64,000 bases of DNA. Origin: Acholoe squamosa. Lineage: Eukaryota > Annelida > Polychaeta > Phyllodocida > Polynoidae. The position numbers and the translations under genes are program-made. The notes below the pieces were generated by a model. It was not told where the DNA came from. It saw only the letters and a list, made by a program, of their open reading frames with translations, and ran no database searches. Below, in pieces: positions 10,893-21,937 of this stretch. The DNA lies in contig OX439051.1 of the NCBI GenBank assembly GCA_949317995.1, forward strand, positions 36,955,250-37,019,249, in the 5' to 3' direction. The first letter of the stretch is position 1. Every line of letters begins with the position of its first letter.

Positions 10893-12904
10893 CATAGCAT
10901 AAAATGCCTTTGAAATATTATACTGTAATACACCATGTATATGGCATGTCTTATATGCAAGAATTACCCTTTGGTGCATCTTCTAGATGCAGCAAAACTG
11001 GGAGTACATTTTCTCTCTGGTAGTAAATTTTCCCTCAAAGTCTCTGCAATATTCCCCCATCCACATTCAGTGGTAAAGGTGGGTGAAGGAAGCACTGGGA
11101 TGGCTATTGGTTCTTGAATTTTGAAGATCCATTGATTAGAATAAAATATACAACATTTACATATCCTTTTATCATATTAGAAAGGTCTGGGTGTGCCTTA
11201 AATGTGGGGTGCACCTTATAGACGGGGTATTGTAACTACATTTTCTTTTGTTTAGAATTCAAGACTGCATGTCTGAATCTTTTTATTCAAATCTACCAAA
11301 AAAGGCATGATGAATCCAGGAATCAACAAGGCAAGCCTCTCAAAGTTTGGTTTCCCTAAAAAGCCATACTTAATGTAACTTATTTCTGACAGAACATCTA
11401 TGACAGCAATAAAAAATATCATATGGGTGGCACCACTGTGCTGTTTTTCAGCCAGCCCTCTTCTCTGGAGTACCTCTCTTAATATGTGCTATCTAGCAGA
11501 TTTCATCAAGCTCCTGTGTTGCAATTGACTACCTGCATAAAGAAAACAAAAGTACATGCCCGTGAGTTAAAGTGAATGTGTGGGTAGTAGTTATTTCAAG
11601 GGGAACATGAATCAGGGGCATAGGAAAAGAGGCACCAGCCTCAATTATAAAGGAAGTTTATCTGGGCCCCTCAAAATTTGCAAAGTATTCAAAATAAATT
11701 TAAATTAAACAAAACTTACTTTTCTACACAAATTCAAATGACCAATGCATGAGACCACTGATAAAAATTCCACTTATCTTAAAACAAGTCATCTAAATAA
11801 TATTTTTGGGAAAGTTTTAGTTTAAATCTGTTTTATTATGGAACGATAACAAATTAATCTACTACATGAATATCAATTTGTAAATTGGGTAGAATGACTT
11901 CTATATAATAAACCTCATTAGAGGCCCTTGAAGGGTTAAGAGGTGTGTGCGGCCCTACTGTGGAGGAGGGGGTAAGAGAGCTGTCAAAGTCGTGACCATT
12001 AGGGTGTGTTACAGTTAGGCCTCTGTGATGTCACAGGGTGGTTAGCTGCAGGCAGACATTGGCAACACATGGTTAGGTGACTACACCATGAGTAGAAGCT
12101 CCTCAATATATTAGAATATATTAGATAGGATATTGTTAGATGACTATATGGAATGCTCCTATGATTGGTATGTAAATTACATGATTTAACATGTACAACA
12201 AGAGATTAAGATCTGATTGCAATGTGTGTATAGTTTTCAGGTAAGTGCATCCTAGTCATCTTACCCAAAGGTCAACTTAATGCATTGGTTTGTTTGCCCA
12301 AAAAGACCCATAAATATTAACAATCAGTAACTGTAACACATCCTATGAAGGGCCAAGTGGGGGGAGGGCAGGTCCTCTGGGTGTGTCTCAGTGCTATGGT
12401 CACATGACCAGTTCTGAAGGCCAGGTGTACGAGTCAAGCTGACCTGTTCACAGTTTGTTAGATGTGCTTGATACTACGGATAGCATTATTACATAGCTGT
12501 AATGGTTAAAGGCTATGGGCCACAAAAACAAAAATGTTAGATGACTATCTAGGACTTTGCCAAGCATGTTGTAGAAATTCATTGTTTCTCCATACTATCA
12601 ACCATTCAGTGATCATGGTCACTGAAAAGCAATTATTCTTTGCTGGGTTTTCACTGGTGGGTGTTAGAAATGTTCATTTCCTGCTTGGGATATCAGAAAA
12701 AATCATTGGCAAATATGTGCATACATGTCAAATAACAATTTTAGAGAACCTTTGAAAATTTTGAAAAAAATCATATGGAGTAGAAAGTGTTGTCCTCTTG
12801 AACCACTTAGTAGGATGTTGCCTCCAGGTCTTCATTGGTCCAACTTCATGCACCTATAAAGACAAATGGTATATCCATTACTCACTAGGTTATGCCAAAC
12901 CAAA
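10893..12904. other. No supported gene
   Basis: AT-rich DNA with small open frames (10,935-11,117; 12,534-12,755) that match nothing. A phrase GGGGTGCACCTTATA at 11,208 resembles GGTGCACCTTATACATGG at 52,512, suggesting another low-copy repeat. Confidence 0.4.
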
Positions 12905-13772
12905 CAGAAGGAGGTAGGTGTGGACATAGAGGGAGCTGGGTGTGGACATAGAGGGAGGTGAGAGTGGACACAGGGGGAGGTGGGTGTGGACACTGAGGGA
13001 GGTGGTTGTGGACATAATGGGGATGTGTAGGAAGATAGAGGGAGGTGGGTGTGGACACGGAGGGATGTGAGTGCAAAGAGGGAGATGGGTGTGGACAAAG
13101 AGGGATGTGTATGTGGCCATAGAGAGAGGTGAGAGTGGACACAGAAGGCAGTTGGTGTGGAAAAAGAGGGAGGTTTATGTAGACATAGAGGGGGGGGTGA
13201 GAGTGGACACAAAGGGAGGTAGGTGTGGACATAGAGGGAGGTGGGTGTGAACATAGAGGGAGGTGGGTGTGAACATAGAGAAATGTGAGAGTGGACACAG
13301 AGGGAGTTGGGTGTTGACACAGAGGGAGGTGGGGTGTGGATAAAGAGGTAAGTGGGTGTGGACACAGAGGGAGGTGGGTGTGGACATAGAGGCAGGTGAG
13401 AGTGGACACAGAGGGAGATGGGTGTGGACATAGAGGGAGGTGGGGGTGTGGACACAGAAGGAGGTGGGTGTGGACATAGAGGGAGTTTGGTGTGTACAAA
13501 GAGTGAGGTGTGTGTGAACAAAGAGGTCAGTGGTTGTGGACAAAGAGGTAAGTGAGTGTGGACAAAGAGGTAAGTGGGTGTGGACATAGAAGGAGGTGGG
13601 TGTGGACATAGAGGGAGGTGGGTGTGAACATAGAGGGAGGTGAGTGTGAACATAGAGGGACATGAGAGTGGACACAGAGGGAGGTGGGTGTGGATACAGA
13701 GGGAGGTGGGTGTAGACACAGAGGAAAATGGGTGTGGACATAGAGGGAGGTGGGTGTGGACACAGAAGGAGG
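12905..13772 (+). repeat. 22-bp minisatellite, left block
   Basis: About 39 units of a purine-rich 22-bp repeat with core GGAGGTGGGTGTGGACA. Because three units make 66 bp, all reverse frames stay open, which creates long His/Pro/Ser/Thr-rich pseudo-ORFs. The array resumes on the same strand at 17,340, so the DNA between is an insertion. Confidence 0.95.
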
Positions 13773-13774
13773 TA

Positions 13775-14030
13775 CAGTGGCCCACAAGGGTCAAATTGAA
13801 GTTGGAGCAAAGAGTTGACTTTCACAAAAAAAGTTAAAGTCCAAAAGCAAAATCAATGTTCAAAGTCAATTTCATTTCATTGCTGTCAAGCTGTCAAGGT
13901 GTCAACTCATGAATGCAAACCCACTTGTGACAGGTATCTTTTGGCTTTGCATGGTACACTCTATGTCTTTCTATATGTCTATACCAGCAACTACTGGGTA
14001 GCTATTGGTTCCCTCACACAATAACTGATG
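13775..14030 (+). repeat. Left terminal inverted repeat of the foldback element
   Basis: Non-tandem TIR section. It matches the reverse complement of 17,105-17,337 with scattered differences, including the shared phrases AAAGTCAATTTCATTTCATTG and CAACTACTGGGTAGCTA (the second given as read on this strand). Confidence 0.85.
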
Positions 14031-14799
14031 GTTCCATACCAAGTAGCTGCTGGTTCCAGCATCCCATAACTGGTGGTTCCCACCCACTGTAACTGGTGTT
14101 TCCACACCAATCAGCTACTGATACTGGATCCCATACCAAGTAGCTGCTGGTTCCCACACCCAGCACTTGGTAGTCCCATACACATTAGTTGCTGTTTCCT
14201 GTACCCAGTACATGCTGGTTCCCACATACAGTAGCTACTGCTTCCCACATCAGGTAGCTGCTGCTTCCCATATAAACTGGTTCCTAACCCAAGTAGTTGC
14301 TGGATCCCCTACCCTTGCTGGTTCTTGTACCCAATACCTGCTGGCTTTCACATAGAGTAACTGTGAGTGGTTTCCACATCCATTAGCCCTTTAAGGGCAG
14401 AGCAAAAATAGTCACCCTGGCCATGGGAACGGCCTCTGAAAAAAGTATAGTTCCTAGAGGACGAGCCTATTTTCAATTCCTATACAAATCCTATATAATG
14501 GGCATTAACTATAGTCGATGCTAGGCCTATGATGGTGTCGACTATAGTCGATGCTAGGTCTACCATGGTGTCAACTATAGTCGATGCTAGCCCTCAAAGG
14601 GTTAGGTGCTGGTTCCTGCACTCACCACCTGCTGGTTCCCAAATAGAGTGCCTGCTGGTTCCCACATCAGGTAGTTGCTAGTTCTGAAAACAGTAGCTGT
14701 TGGTTCCCATACAGTAGCTACTTGTTCCCATATCCAGTAGCTGCTGGTTCCGATATAGAGTAGCTACCGGTTCCCATACCTAGTAGCAAAAGAGTGATC
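14031..14799 (+). repeat. GCTGGTTCCCACA tandem array, left arm
   Basis: Degenerate repeat of about 24-30 bp with core AGTAGCTGCTGGTTCCCACA. It is interrupted by the 215-bp element at 14,387-14,601. The reverse-complement array is at 16,690-17,104. Confidence 0.85.
14387..14601 (+). mobile_element. 215-bp TTAA-class MITE, copy 1
   Basis: Ends CCCTTTAAGGGCAGAGC and CTAGCCCTCAAAGGG, flanked by TTAG at 14,383-14,386 and 14,602-14,605, a variant of the usual TTAA. Inside are three units of a 33-bp repeat built on ACTATAGTCGA and CCATGGTGTC. Other copies: 26,494-26,708 and 53,394-53,606. The target and ends suggest mobilisation by a piggyBac-type transposase. Confidence 0.85.
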
Positions 14800-15420
14800 T
14801 GGATAAATTCTGGATGAAAAAGGTCATATAAGTCAAAAATGGGCAAATTGGGAAAGTTGCGTGAAACTAGGTCATAAGCAGTCAAGATAGTTAAAATTTG
14901 TCGAAATAGGTCAAATTGGTTCCAAGTAGGTAAAATTGAATGAAATTAGGTCAGACAAGGATAAATTATGTCAAATTGGTTGAAAATGGGTCAATCAGGT
15001 CAAATTCTATCAAATTAGGTCAACGGTGGTAAGAATAGATCACATTGGTCAAAATTAGGTCCAGTAGGTCAAAGTAGGCTAAGGTAGGTCAAATATGGCG
15101 AAAATAAGTCAATTTGGTTAAAGGTGGGTCAGAGAGGTTAAATCAGGTCAAATATGGTAAAAGTAGGTCAAATTGGTCAAATGTAGGTCAGTAGGTCAAA
15201 TCAGGCTAAGATAGGTCAAATTAGGTCAAATAATGGTGAAAATAGGTAAAATTGTTCAAAAGAAGGTCAATTAGGTAAGGATAGTTCAAATTAGGTCAAA
15301 TATCTTAAAATAGGTCAAATCAGTCAAAAGTAGCATGATCAGGTCAAAGTAGGTTAGAATGGGTCATATTAGGTCAAATATAGTCAAAGTAGGTGCGATT
15401 GATCAAAAATAGTCATAGTC
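14800..15420 (+). repeat. AGGTCA tandem array, left arm
   Basis: Degenerate array of AGGTCAAA and TAGGTCAAAT words. It includes a perfect AGGTCAAATTAGGTCA at 15,213-15,228. The strand sense of the words flips at about 15,420, the centre of the palindrome. Confidence 0.9.
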
Positions 15421-16640
15421 GACCTTATTTTGACAAATTTCGATATAATTTGACCTACATGACCTACTTTTACCTATTTCCAGCATATTTGACCTTACTT
15501 CACCTATCATACCCTACATTTTGACAAAATTGACCTACTTTTGACCAATTTGATCTATTTCAACCGTATTTGATCTATCCTGACCTTATTGGACCTAATT
15601 GACCTACTTTTGATCAATATGACCTTTTTTCACTATATATGACCTGAATTGACCCATCCTGACCTAATTGACCTACTTTTGACCAATTCGACCTATTTTC
15701 ACCATGTTTGACCTAATTTGATTTACTTTGACCTTATCGACCTATTTCTGACCAATATGACTGGTTTTCACCATATTTGACCTAATTTGACCTATCCTAC
15801 CCTTATTGACCTACTTTTTACCAATTAGAACTATTTTCACCCTATTTGACTTAATTTGAACTATCCTGACATTATTTATCTTTTTTTGACCAATGTGACC
15901 TAATTTCACCATATTTACTCTAATTTGTCCTATCCTACCCTATTTGACCTGCTTTTCACCAATTTGACATATTTTTCCAGCATATTTGACCTAATTTGAC
16001 CTATCCTACCCTTATCGACCTACTTTTTATCAATTAGACCTAATTTCACCCTATTTGACTTAATTTCAACTATCCTGACATTATTTATCTACTTTTGACC
16101 AATTTGACCTAATTTCGCCATATTTACTCTAATTTGTCCTATCCTACCCAATTTGACCTGTTTTTTACCAATTTGACATATTTTTCCAGCATATTTGACC
16201 TAATTTGACCTATCCTGCCCTTTTCGACCTACTTTTTATCAATTAGACCTAATTTCACCCTATTTGACTTAATTTCACCTATCCTGACCTTATTGACCTA
16301 CTTTTGACCAATTTGACCTATTTTCACAATATTTACTCTAATTTGTCCTATCCTACCCTAATTGACCTGCTTTTGACCAATTTGGCCTATTTTCACCATA
16401 TTTGACATAATTTGACCTATGCTACCCGAATAGACATACTTTTGACCAATTTGACCTATTTTCACCATATTTACTCTAATTTGTCCTATCCTACCCTAAT
16501 TGACCTGCTTTTGACCAATTTGGCCTATTTTCACCATATTTGACATAATTTGACCTATGCTACCCGAATAGACATACTTTTGACCAATATGACCTATTTT
16601 CAATGTATTTGACCTAATTTGACCTATCCTGACCCAATTG
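15421..16640 (-). repeat. TGACCT tandem array, right arm
   Basis: Reverse-complement counterpart of the left AGGTCA array, about twice as long. It has a higher-order unit of roughly 70 bp that reads TTTGACCTAATTTGACCTAT then CCTACTTTTGACCAA. The longer right arm shows that it amplified after the palindrome formed, or that the left arm shrank. Confidence 0.9.
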
Positions 16641-16689
16641 GCTTATTTTGACAGCTACTCTTTTAAGAATTCGCAATTACCTGATGTAG

Positions 16690-17104
16690 GAACCAGCAGG
16701 CACTCTATTTGGGAACCAGCAGGAAGTGGGTGCAGGAACCAGCACCTAATGGATGTGGGAACCACTACCAGCTACTCTATGTGGAAGCCAGCAGGTACTG
16801 GGTGCAAGAACCAGCAAGGGTGTGGGATCCAGCAGCTACTTGGGTTAGGAACCATTTTATATGGGAACCAGCAGCTACTGGATGTGGGAACCAGCATGTA
16901 CTGGATACAGGAAACAGCAACTAATGTGCATGGGAACCACCAAGTGCTGGGTGTGGGAACCAGCAGCTACTTGGTATGGGATCCAGTGCCAGTAGCGGAT
17001 AGGTGTGGAACCGCAGTTACAGTGGGTGGGAACCACCAGTTACAGGATGCTGGAACCACCAACTACTTGGTGTGGAACCATCAGTTATTGTGTGAGGGAA
17101 CCGA
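16690..17104 (-). repeat. GGAACCAGC tandem array, right arm
   Basis: Counterpart of 14,031-14,799, read on the opposite strand: GGAACCAGCAGCTACTGG units. Open frames here (16,638-17,210) are repeat translations, not genes. Confidence 0.85.
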
Positions 17105-17337
17105 TAGCTACCCAGTAGTTGCTGGTATAAACTTTGTTCATATAGAAAGACATAGAGTGCACCATGCAATGCTAAAAGATACCTGTCACAAGTTGGTTTT
17201 CATGAGTTGACACCTTGACAGTTTGACAGCAATGAAATGAAATTGACTTTGAACATTAATATTGGTTTTGGACACTAACTTTTTTTGTGAAAGTCAACTC
17301 TTTACTTCAACTTCAATTTGACCCTTGTGGGCCACTG
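17105..17337 (-). repeat. Right terminal inverted repeat of the foldback element
   Basis: Reverse complement of 13,775-14,030, ending GGGCCACTG next to TA. Confidence 0.85.
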
Positions 17338-17339
17338 TA

Positions 17340-17710
17340 GGTGGGTGTAAACGCAGAGGGAAGTGGGTGTGACCACACAGGGAACTGGGTGTTGACATAT
17401 AGAGAGGTGGGTGTGGACACAGAGGGAGGTGTGTGTGGACACAGAGGTAGATGGGTGTGGACATATAGGGAGTTAAGTGTGGACACAGAGAGAGGGGGGT
17501 GTGGACATAGAGGGAGGTAGGTGTGGACACAGAGGGAGGTAGGTGTGTATATAGAGGGAGGTGTGTGTGCACTTAGAGGGGATGTGGACATAGAGAGGAT
17601 GTGGATGTGTGAGGGGGTGCATGTGGACATGAGGCATGTTAGTGTATGTGGATAAAAGGGAATGTATGTACATAGATGGATGTGAGTGTGGACACATATA
17701 CAGACATGTA
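17340..17710 (+). repeat. 22-bp minisatellite, right block
   Basis: Continues the array of 12,905-13,772 in the same orientation and decays toward 17,700. The same orientation on both sides shows the foldback element split one array rather than carrying minisatellite in its arms. Confidence 0.9.
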
Positions 17711-18271
17711 AATATACTGGGACAGAAGGGGAATCTGACCATGAGTGTTGCAATCTACAACAACCCTGCATACAAGTAAAGTCACCTTCTGCTAGGTGCT
17801 TGTGTGAGTTACCCAAATTAGGCTGGCTGGGAATGGGTACACTGTATAAGAGGTAAGGTAATCAGTACACAAGGTGGGCCCACTATGACCTGGATTGGGA
17901 AAGGGTCTGACTGCCTCTCACACTTAGTTGTATAGTAGTAGTATGCAGCTGCAATAAGGAGGGCTATTTCTGAACACAGCCAGTGGCCACACAATTACAT
18001 GTATAATATCACATATTATTGCAAATAAAGATCCAGTCAAGTACTTAGGATTTCTTTTATGGATCATTGCAAATGCTGGTAAAGTGCTTGAATTAGCATT
18101 CATGAATATTGCACACAACAAGGTACAATGCCATTGGTAATATTGAGATACTAGTGCTATTTCCTATTTAGGATTGTAAGTGCCCTTATGAATAGAGCAG
18201 CAAGAAAATGGTGACCTTTGCATGTCATAATGAATAGAAAATGGTGAAAAATGGCAAATTTATGCTTACCC

Positions 18272-18495
18272 ACTGTTACCCTCAGTTTTTGGAGACAGGT
18301 CTTGTGTGTAGGTGAGCCAGGTGGAAATGACAGCTGAGGTGGGGCAGTGTAGCCCAAACTGGTTGGTCCTGTTGGTGTTTGGGAGTGCTCAGTAGGTATC
18401 AGCAGGGGGTGAGGGGGCACAGGGGTGGTTCTATTTCCATCTGATATGTCACGTTCATTTTTCAAATCATACTCAAATATGTTCTCGACGGACAC
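18272..18495 (-). CDS. Possible exon of an unknown Pro-rich protein
   Basis: On the minus strand an open frame runs from the codons for MSVENIFEYD (start near 18,495) through a Pro/Thr/Ser-rich stretch (PPHPLLIP, PPQLSFPPG) to KLRVTVG, where the sequence GGGTAAGC gives a good 5' splice donor at about 18,272. Beyond the donor the frame continues only as AT-rich sequence. I do not recognise the protein and see no partner exon nearby. It could equally be a chance frame, so this is a weak call. Confidence 0.25.
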
Positions 18496-18499
18496 ATGT

Positions 18500-19260
18500 C
18501 ATAACATGGTATTTATGTGTTAATAGTCCATTAAATATCACATAGTTATAGTCCATTAAATATCACATAGTTCATAGTGAGTCTATACATGAGGTGTGAT
18601 GGACCTAGGCATAAACCTGTTACAGTGTATTTTCAATGGATGGAACTATGGCATGCATCCCATATGAAGGAAGTCTGGTGTAAATTTGAGATTTCCCCAA
18701 ATATTTTCCCCCAAAAATGACACAAAAGAGAGTCAGAAAGTTTTCCATGTGAGTATCTTGATGCTTATTTTTGAGAAGATTAATTCTTGACACTCAGCAA
18801 TGATTGCTGGTCTCATATAAGTGCCAGTGGTTAGTGGGGGTGGGGAGGTGTTAAAATAACTCTTCAGCACTAAAATTTCATAAGTACCTGTCTTGGATAT
18901 GGACCAGGGGTAAAGACCAAACCAAATGTCTGGTTATTTATTTAGTACAGTGAATAAGGCACAGTGAGATTTTGGGCGCTTTTACACGGTTAAGTAGACA
19001 GCACAGACAGTGTTAAATGATGCCAGTATATTTTTCATGGGAGGCTGGGTTTACATATGCTTTTACATTCACCCATTTATGCCCCAGAAATCCCCCTCCC
19101 CATCTGACTAAAATGACCTGTTCTGTAAGTGTGTACCACAGGTGGTTTGCCTGCACCCTACAACCTTGACAGTCTAAATTTAGCTGACTCTTTACTTAGT
19201 GCCCGTAAACAACTTAGCATGCCCTATAATCATTGAGTGCCTCTTTGCCAGGCCTCTAAA
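18500..19260. other. No recognisable feature
   Basis: A 24-bp duplication of the phrase TCCATTAAATATCACATAGT occurs at 18,526 and 18,552. Otherwise nothing is supported. Confidence 0.4.
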
Positions 19261-19264
19261 TGCT

Positions 19265-19495
19265 ACCTAACTCTTTAAGGTCTGCTGATGCAGTAGTGTA
19301 ACATGCCCATTGGCTGGCATGTTTTACCGATGAAGACTTGGGGAGTCTGCTTGCCAGCACTTCATTGGGGCATCATGCTGATCTTCCAAAAGCGTAAGCA
19401 TGATGCTTGAATGTAGCCCTGGCTGCATTAATGCATCATGACAACCAAAATGCATTAATGCATTAGGGTTAGCCCTTAAAGGGTTTAACTCTGTT
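19265..19495. mobile_element. TTAA-class MITE with GATGCA/ATTAATGCAT interior
   Basis: The left end CTCTTTAAGGTCTGCTGATG and the right end ending TTAGCCCTTAAAGGG form an imperfect inverted repeat. The interior shares AGCACTTCATTGGGGCATCATG and TTAATGCATCATGAC with the segments at 26,280-26,489 and 53,223-53,360. The CCCTTTAAGGG termini resemble the 215-bp family, but the interior is different. Confidence 0.55.
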
Positions 19496-19764
19496 CAAGA
19501 AATGTCTAGCAAACATGCACATTTAGTGAGATATCAATAAGGGTCATAATTATTAGAATGGAAGAGTGAGTCAGTAATAAATGTTTAACGCCATTTCGAC
19601 AACTGAGGTCATATTCATGGTGAGAACTACATTACACATCTTCACAGATGAATGTGTCAGTGCCCATGCATATGTGCACCACACCCATATTAGAATGGGA
19701 CACATAATATTATGATTCAATCAACTTTATGTATCAATTTTGTCAGTAGCTTAAGTCAATCAAT

Positions 19765-19909
19765 TTTCCTTTTTTTTGGGGGGGCAAGGCTCTCCCTCTT
19801 TTTTTTCTGCCTCGCTCTCTTTCTATTTTGCTCTCTTTCTCTCTCTTCCCTCCCTCTATTGCCTTCCTCTCTTTCTCCCGTTTCCCTCTCCCTTTCCCTC
19901 TCTCTCCTT

Positions 19910-19952
<43 letters not shown>

Positions 19953-20030
19953 TTATATCTATCTCTCTTGCTCTCTCTGTGCCTCTCTTGCCCTCTCATT
20001 TCTTTCCATCTCACTCCCTCTCTCTGTTCT
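19765..20030 (+). repeat. CT-rich polypyrimidine tract
   Basis: Almost pure pyrimidine for about 250 bp, with a (CT)n core near 19,910-19,950. All three forward frames are open here and give Ser/Leu/Phe-rich pseudo-proteins that are not genes. Confidence 0.9.
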
Positions 20031-20134
20031 TTGGACCAAACCAGGATTCCATGCTCACACAGAGGCCCCTGGTGGACTCTGGCATCTCCACTTTATGCTG
20101 AAGAATCAGACTTATGTGTATAAATCTCACTAGA

Positions 20135-20270
20135 GGGCCCTGTTAAAAACTGGGGAATATCAGGGTAATTCACGGGATTGTAGGTACTATTCCCAGGATC
20201 TTCCCGAGAATATGTGCTCACAGATTCACCAGTCGTTCACGGGATTTTCCCGTGTCTTGTTTCGAGGGAG
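20135..20270. repeat. CCCGTG palindromic element, second member
   Basis: AATTCACGGGATTG near the left and TTCACGGGATTTTCCCGTG near the right. Matches the 9,369-9,540 element in reverse orientation over the end sequence with GTTTC and CACCAGT. Confidence 0.45.
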
Positions 20271-21937
20271 GGCTTGGCAACCTTACAAGTGACTTACAAG
20301 TGTAAAACGAAAGAAATATAAGACAAAATAGTACCGAAAGCATTTTGGAATATTATATTGTAAACTCCCTAATACAAGATGCTCCTGCATATAGGGTGCT
20401 TGCCTAACCTGCATCTGGGAGTTGAATTATCTGAGCAGAGAAGCCGTTTGATAAGGAATGGATAATCATCCCAACAGAACTTACCCAGAAAATAAAGTGG
20501 TCACCCTAATGAAAGAAGCCGAGTCCTTGTATTTATTTTTCCATATGTTGAGAACTTGCACACTGCAATATCATTCTTTTATATCACTACCAACCTGTGG
20601 CAGACAATTTATGGGGTGTCCGTTTTCAAAGGCTATGTATTTCAATATCCAGCTAGTCCTCATACGCAACCATTTCTCAATATCCTCTAGGCAGCAGACA
20701 GTACAAGAACTGATAACATTGTGTTCACTAACCGTGGGACATTGGACTCTGTCATAAAGGCTTTGTTGGGCATATCATGTGCTCAGTAACAGGTGTAGGG
20801 TACATTGGAATATTTGATATTTGATGTTTGGTACTGCTACAAAAATGATGAATGGAGGATAAATCTACAAATATTCACCACAGAGGCTTTTGGATTATAC
20901 TATTGGAATGTGATCCTTACTCCGGCCTTTTAATAATGCTGTATCTGGCCATGATATGCAGGGAAGCGGTTTATTCATAGGGTGGGCTAAGGGTCATTTT
21001 TTGCCACAAAATTGCCTTTGTCATATCTTGGTGGACTGTGATCATCAGTAGGTAGACATGATGGATAGGAGAAGACCTTGTATCAGTAAGCAGTGAAGAT
21101 GCATTTATTGTACAAGTCTTAAGGTATAGATGTTGGTGGTAAGGTGGCATATGCTGGTCTCCCTCTGGTTAGGACACATCATGTATATACAGTGAGAGTA
21201 GGGCACGCCCCCTAGTGTCAGTATATATAACTAGGGCACAGCCTAGGCTTCTACATAGTAAGTTGTACAGTAAGGCTTAAGGTATATAGCTATGCCATAA
21301 ATGTGATGACGATTAATATGTATATGGATGTTTTGATATATAACAACTTTATGCTACAAAATAGTGTCCTTTTGTCAGCCTTATGTTTGAATGACATAGG
21401 CTTACTGGACTAGGCTACAGGAACACCTTGCCTTTACACAACAAAACCTATATATAGCAGTCTAATGTACCAAACAAGGCTCTGAGAACCCTTGCCTTTA
21501 AATGCAATGAAAATATTGAACCGGCTTTATACACTAGGACTTTGCCACTATGCTACATACTTTGCCTTTATGTATTAAAACCTATAAAGTGGCATTTTTA
21601 TTTTACCAAACAAGGCAACGGGAACCCCTTTAGTCATGCCCATGACATTATTCATGAATGCAGCTCTGCTGGCCAAAAATAAACAACTGGCGGGCCAGCA
21701 TGCACAGATCTAGTGAGCAGACTTGCCAGTGTCATAGTAGTAGTAGTTCAACAAGACTGATGATAAATTACTGTGTAAGTAGCATTGCTCAGATGTGATA
21801 ATCAGTTAATTAAATAGATATTTTAACATCCACATGATTCAGATTGCACAGTGGGAAGCACTGCCATGCCTTCAAAAGAAAGTTTACTGAAGACTTTCCT
21901 ATCTATATAACCTTGTTCTAATTTCATTGGAACCATG
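20271..21937. other. No supported gene; decayed repeat at 20,570-20,750
   Basis: A 99-codon open frame at 20,458-20,757 matches no family I know. The DNA at 20,580-20,750 resembles 24,520-24,680 (GGCAGCAGACAGTACAAGAAC against GGCTGCAGACAGTGCATGAAC), so it is more likely a dispersed repeat than an exon. A GCACGCCCCCTAGTGTCA phrase is at 21,203. Confidence 0.4.

Larger units (their letters stand above)
13775..17337. mobile_element. 3.56-kb foldback element with satellite arms
   Basis: Starts CAGTGGCCCACAAGGGTC and ends with the complement GACCCTTGTGGGCCACTG, flanked by TA at 13,773-13,774 and 17,338-17,339. The arms mirror each other: a unique TIR of about 230-255 bp (13,775-14,030 against 17,105-17,337), a GCTGGTTCC array against a GGAACCAGC array, and an AGGTCA array against a TGACCT array, turning near 15,420. 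No transposase is present. Long arms made of tandem repeats recall Drosophila FB and Galileo elements, but the TA target and end sequence differ. It is non-autonomous. Confidence 0.85.

Noticed and set aside
12832..13825. Long minus-strand frames rich in PHLPLCPH and STPTS
   Set aside because: They are translations of a 22-bp minisatellite in every frame; the repeat length keeps frames open without selection.
14800..16640. CRISPR-like regular array
   Set aside because: Units are short, degenerate and without distinct spacers, the genome is eukaryotic, and no cas genes occur.
16638..17210. 190-codon frame
   Set aside because: Lies in the GGAACCAGC array of the foldback arm.
17294..17816. More His/Pro/Ser-rich minus-strand frames
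   Set aside because: Same minisatellite on the far side of the foldback element.
19712..20133. Three overlapping Ser/Leu-rich frames
   Set aside because: Product of the CT-rich tract; all three frames are open at once.
20458..20757. 99-codon frame as an exon
   Set aside because: Related DNA at 24.5 kb is not open in the same way, so a dispersed repeat is more likely.
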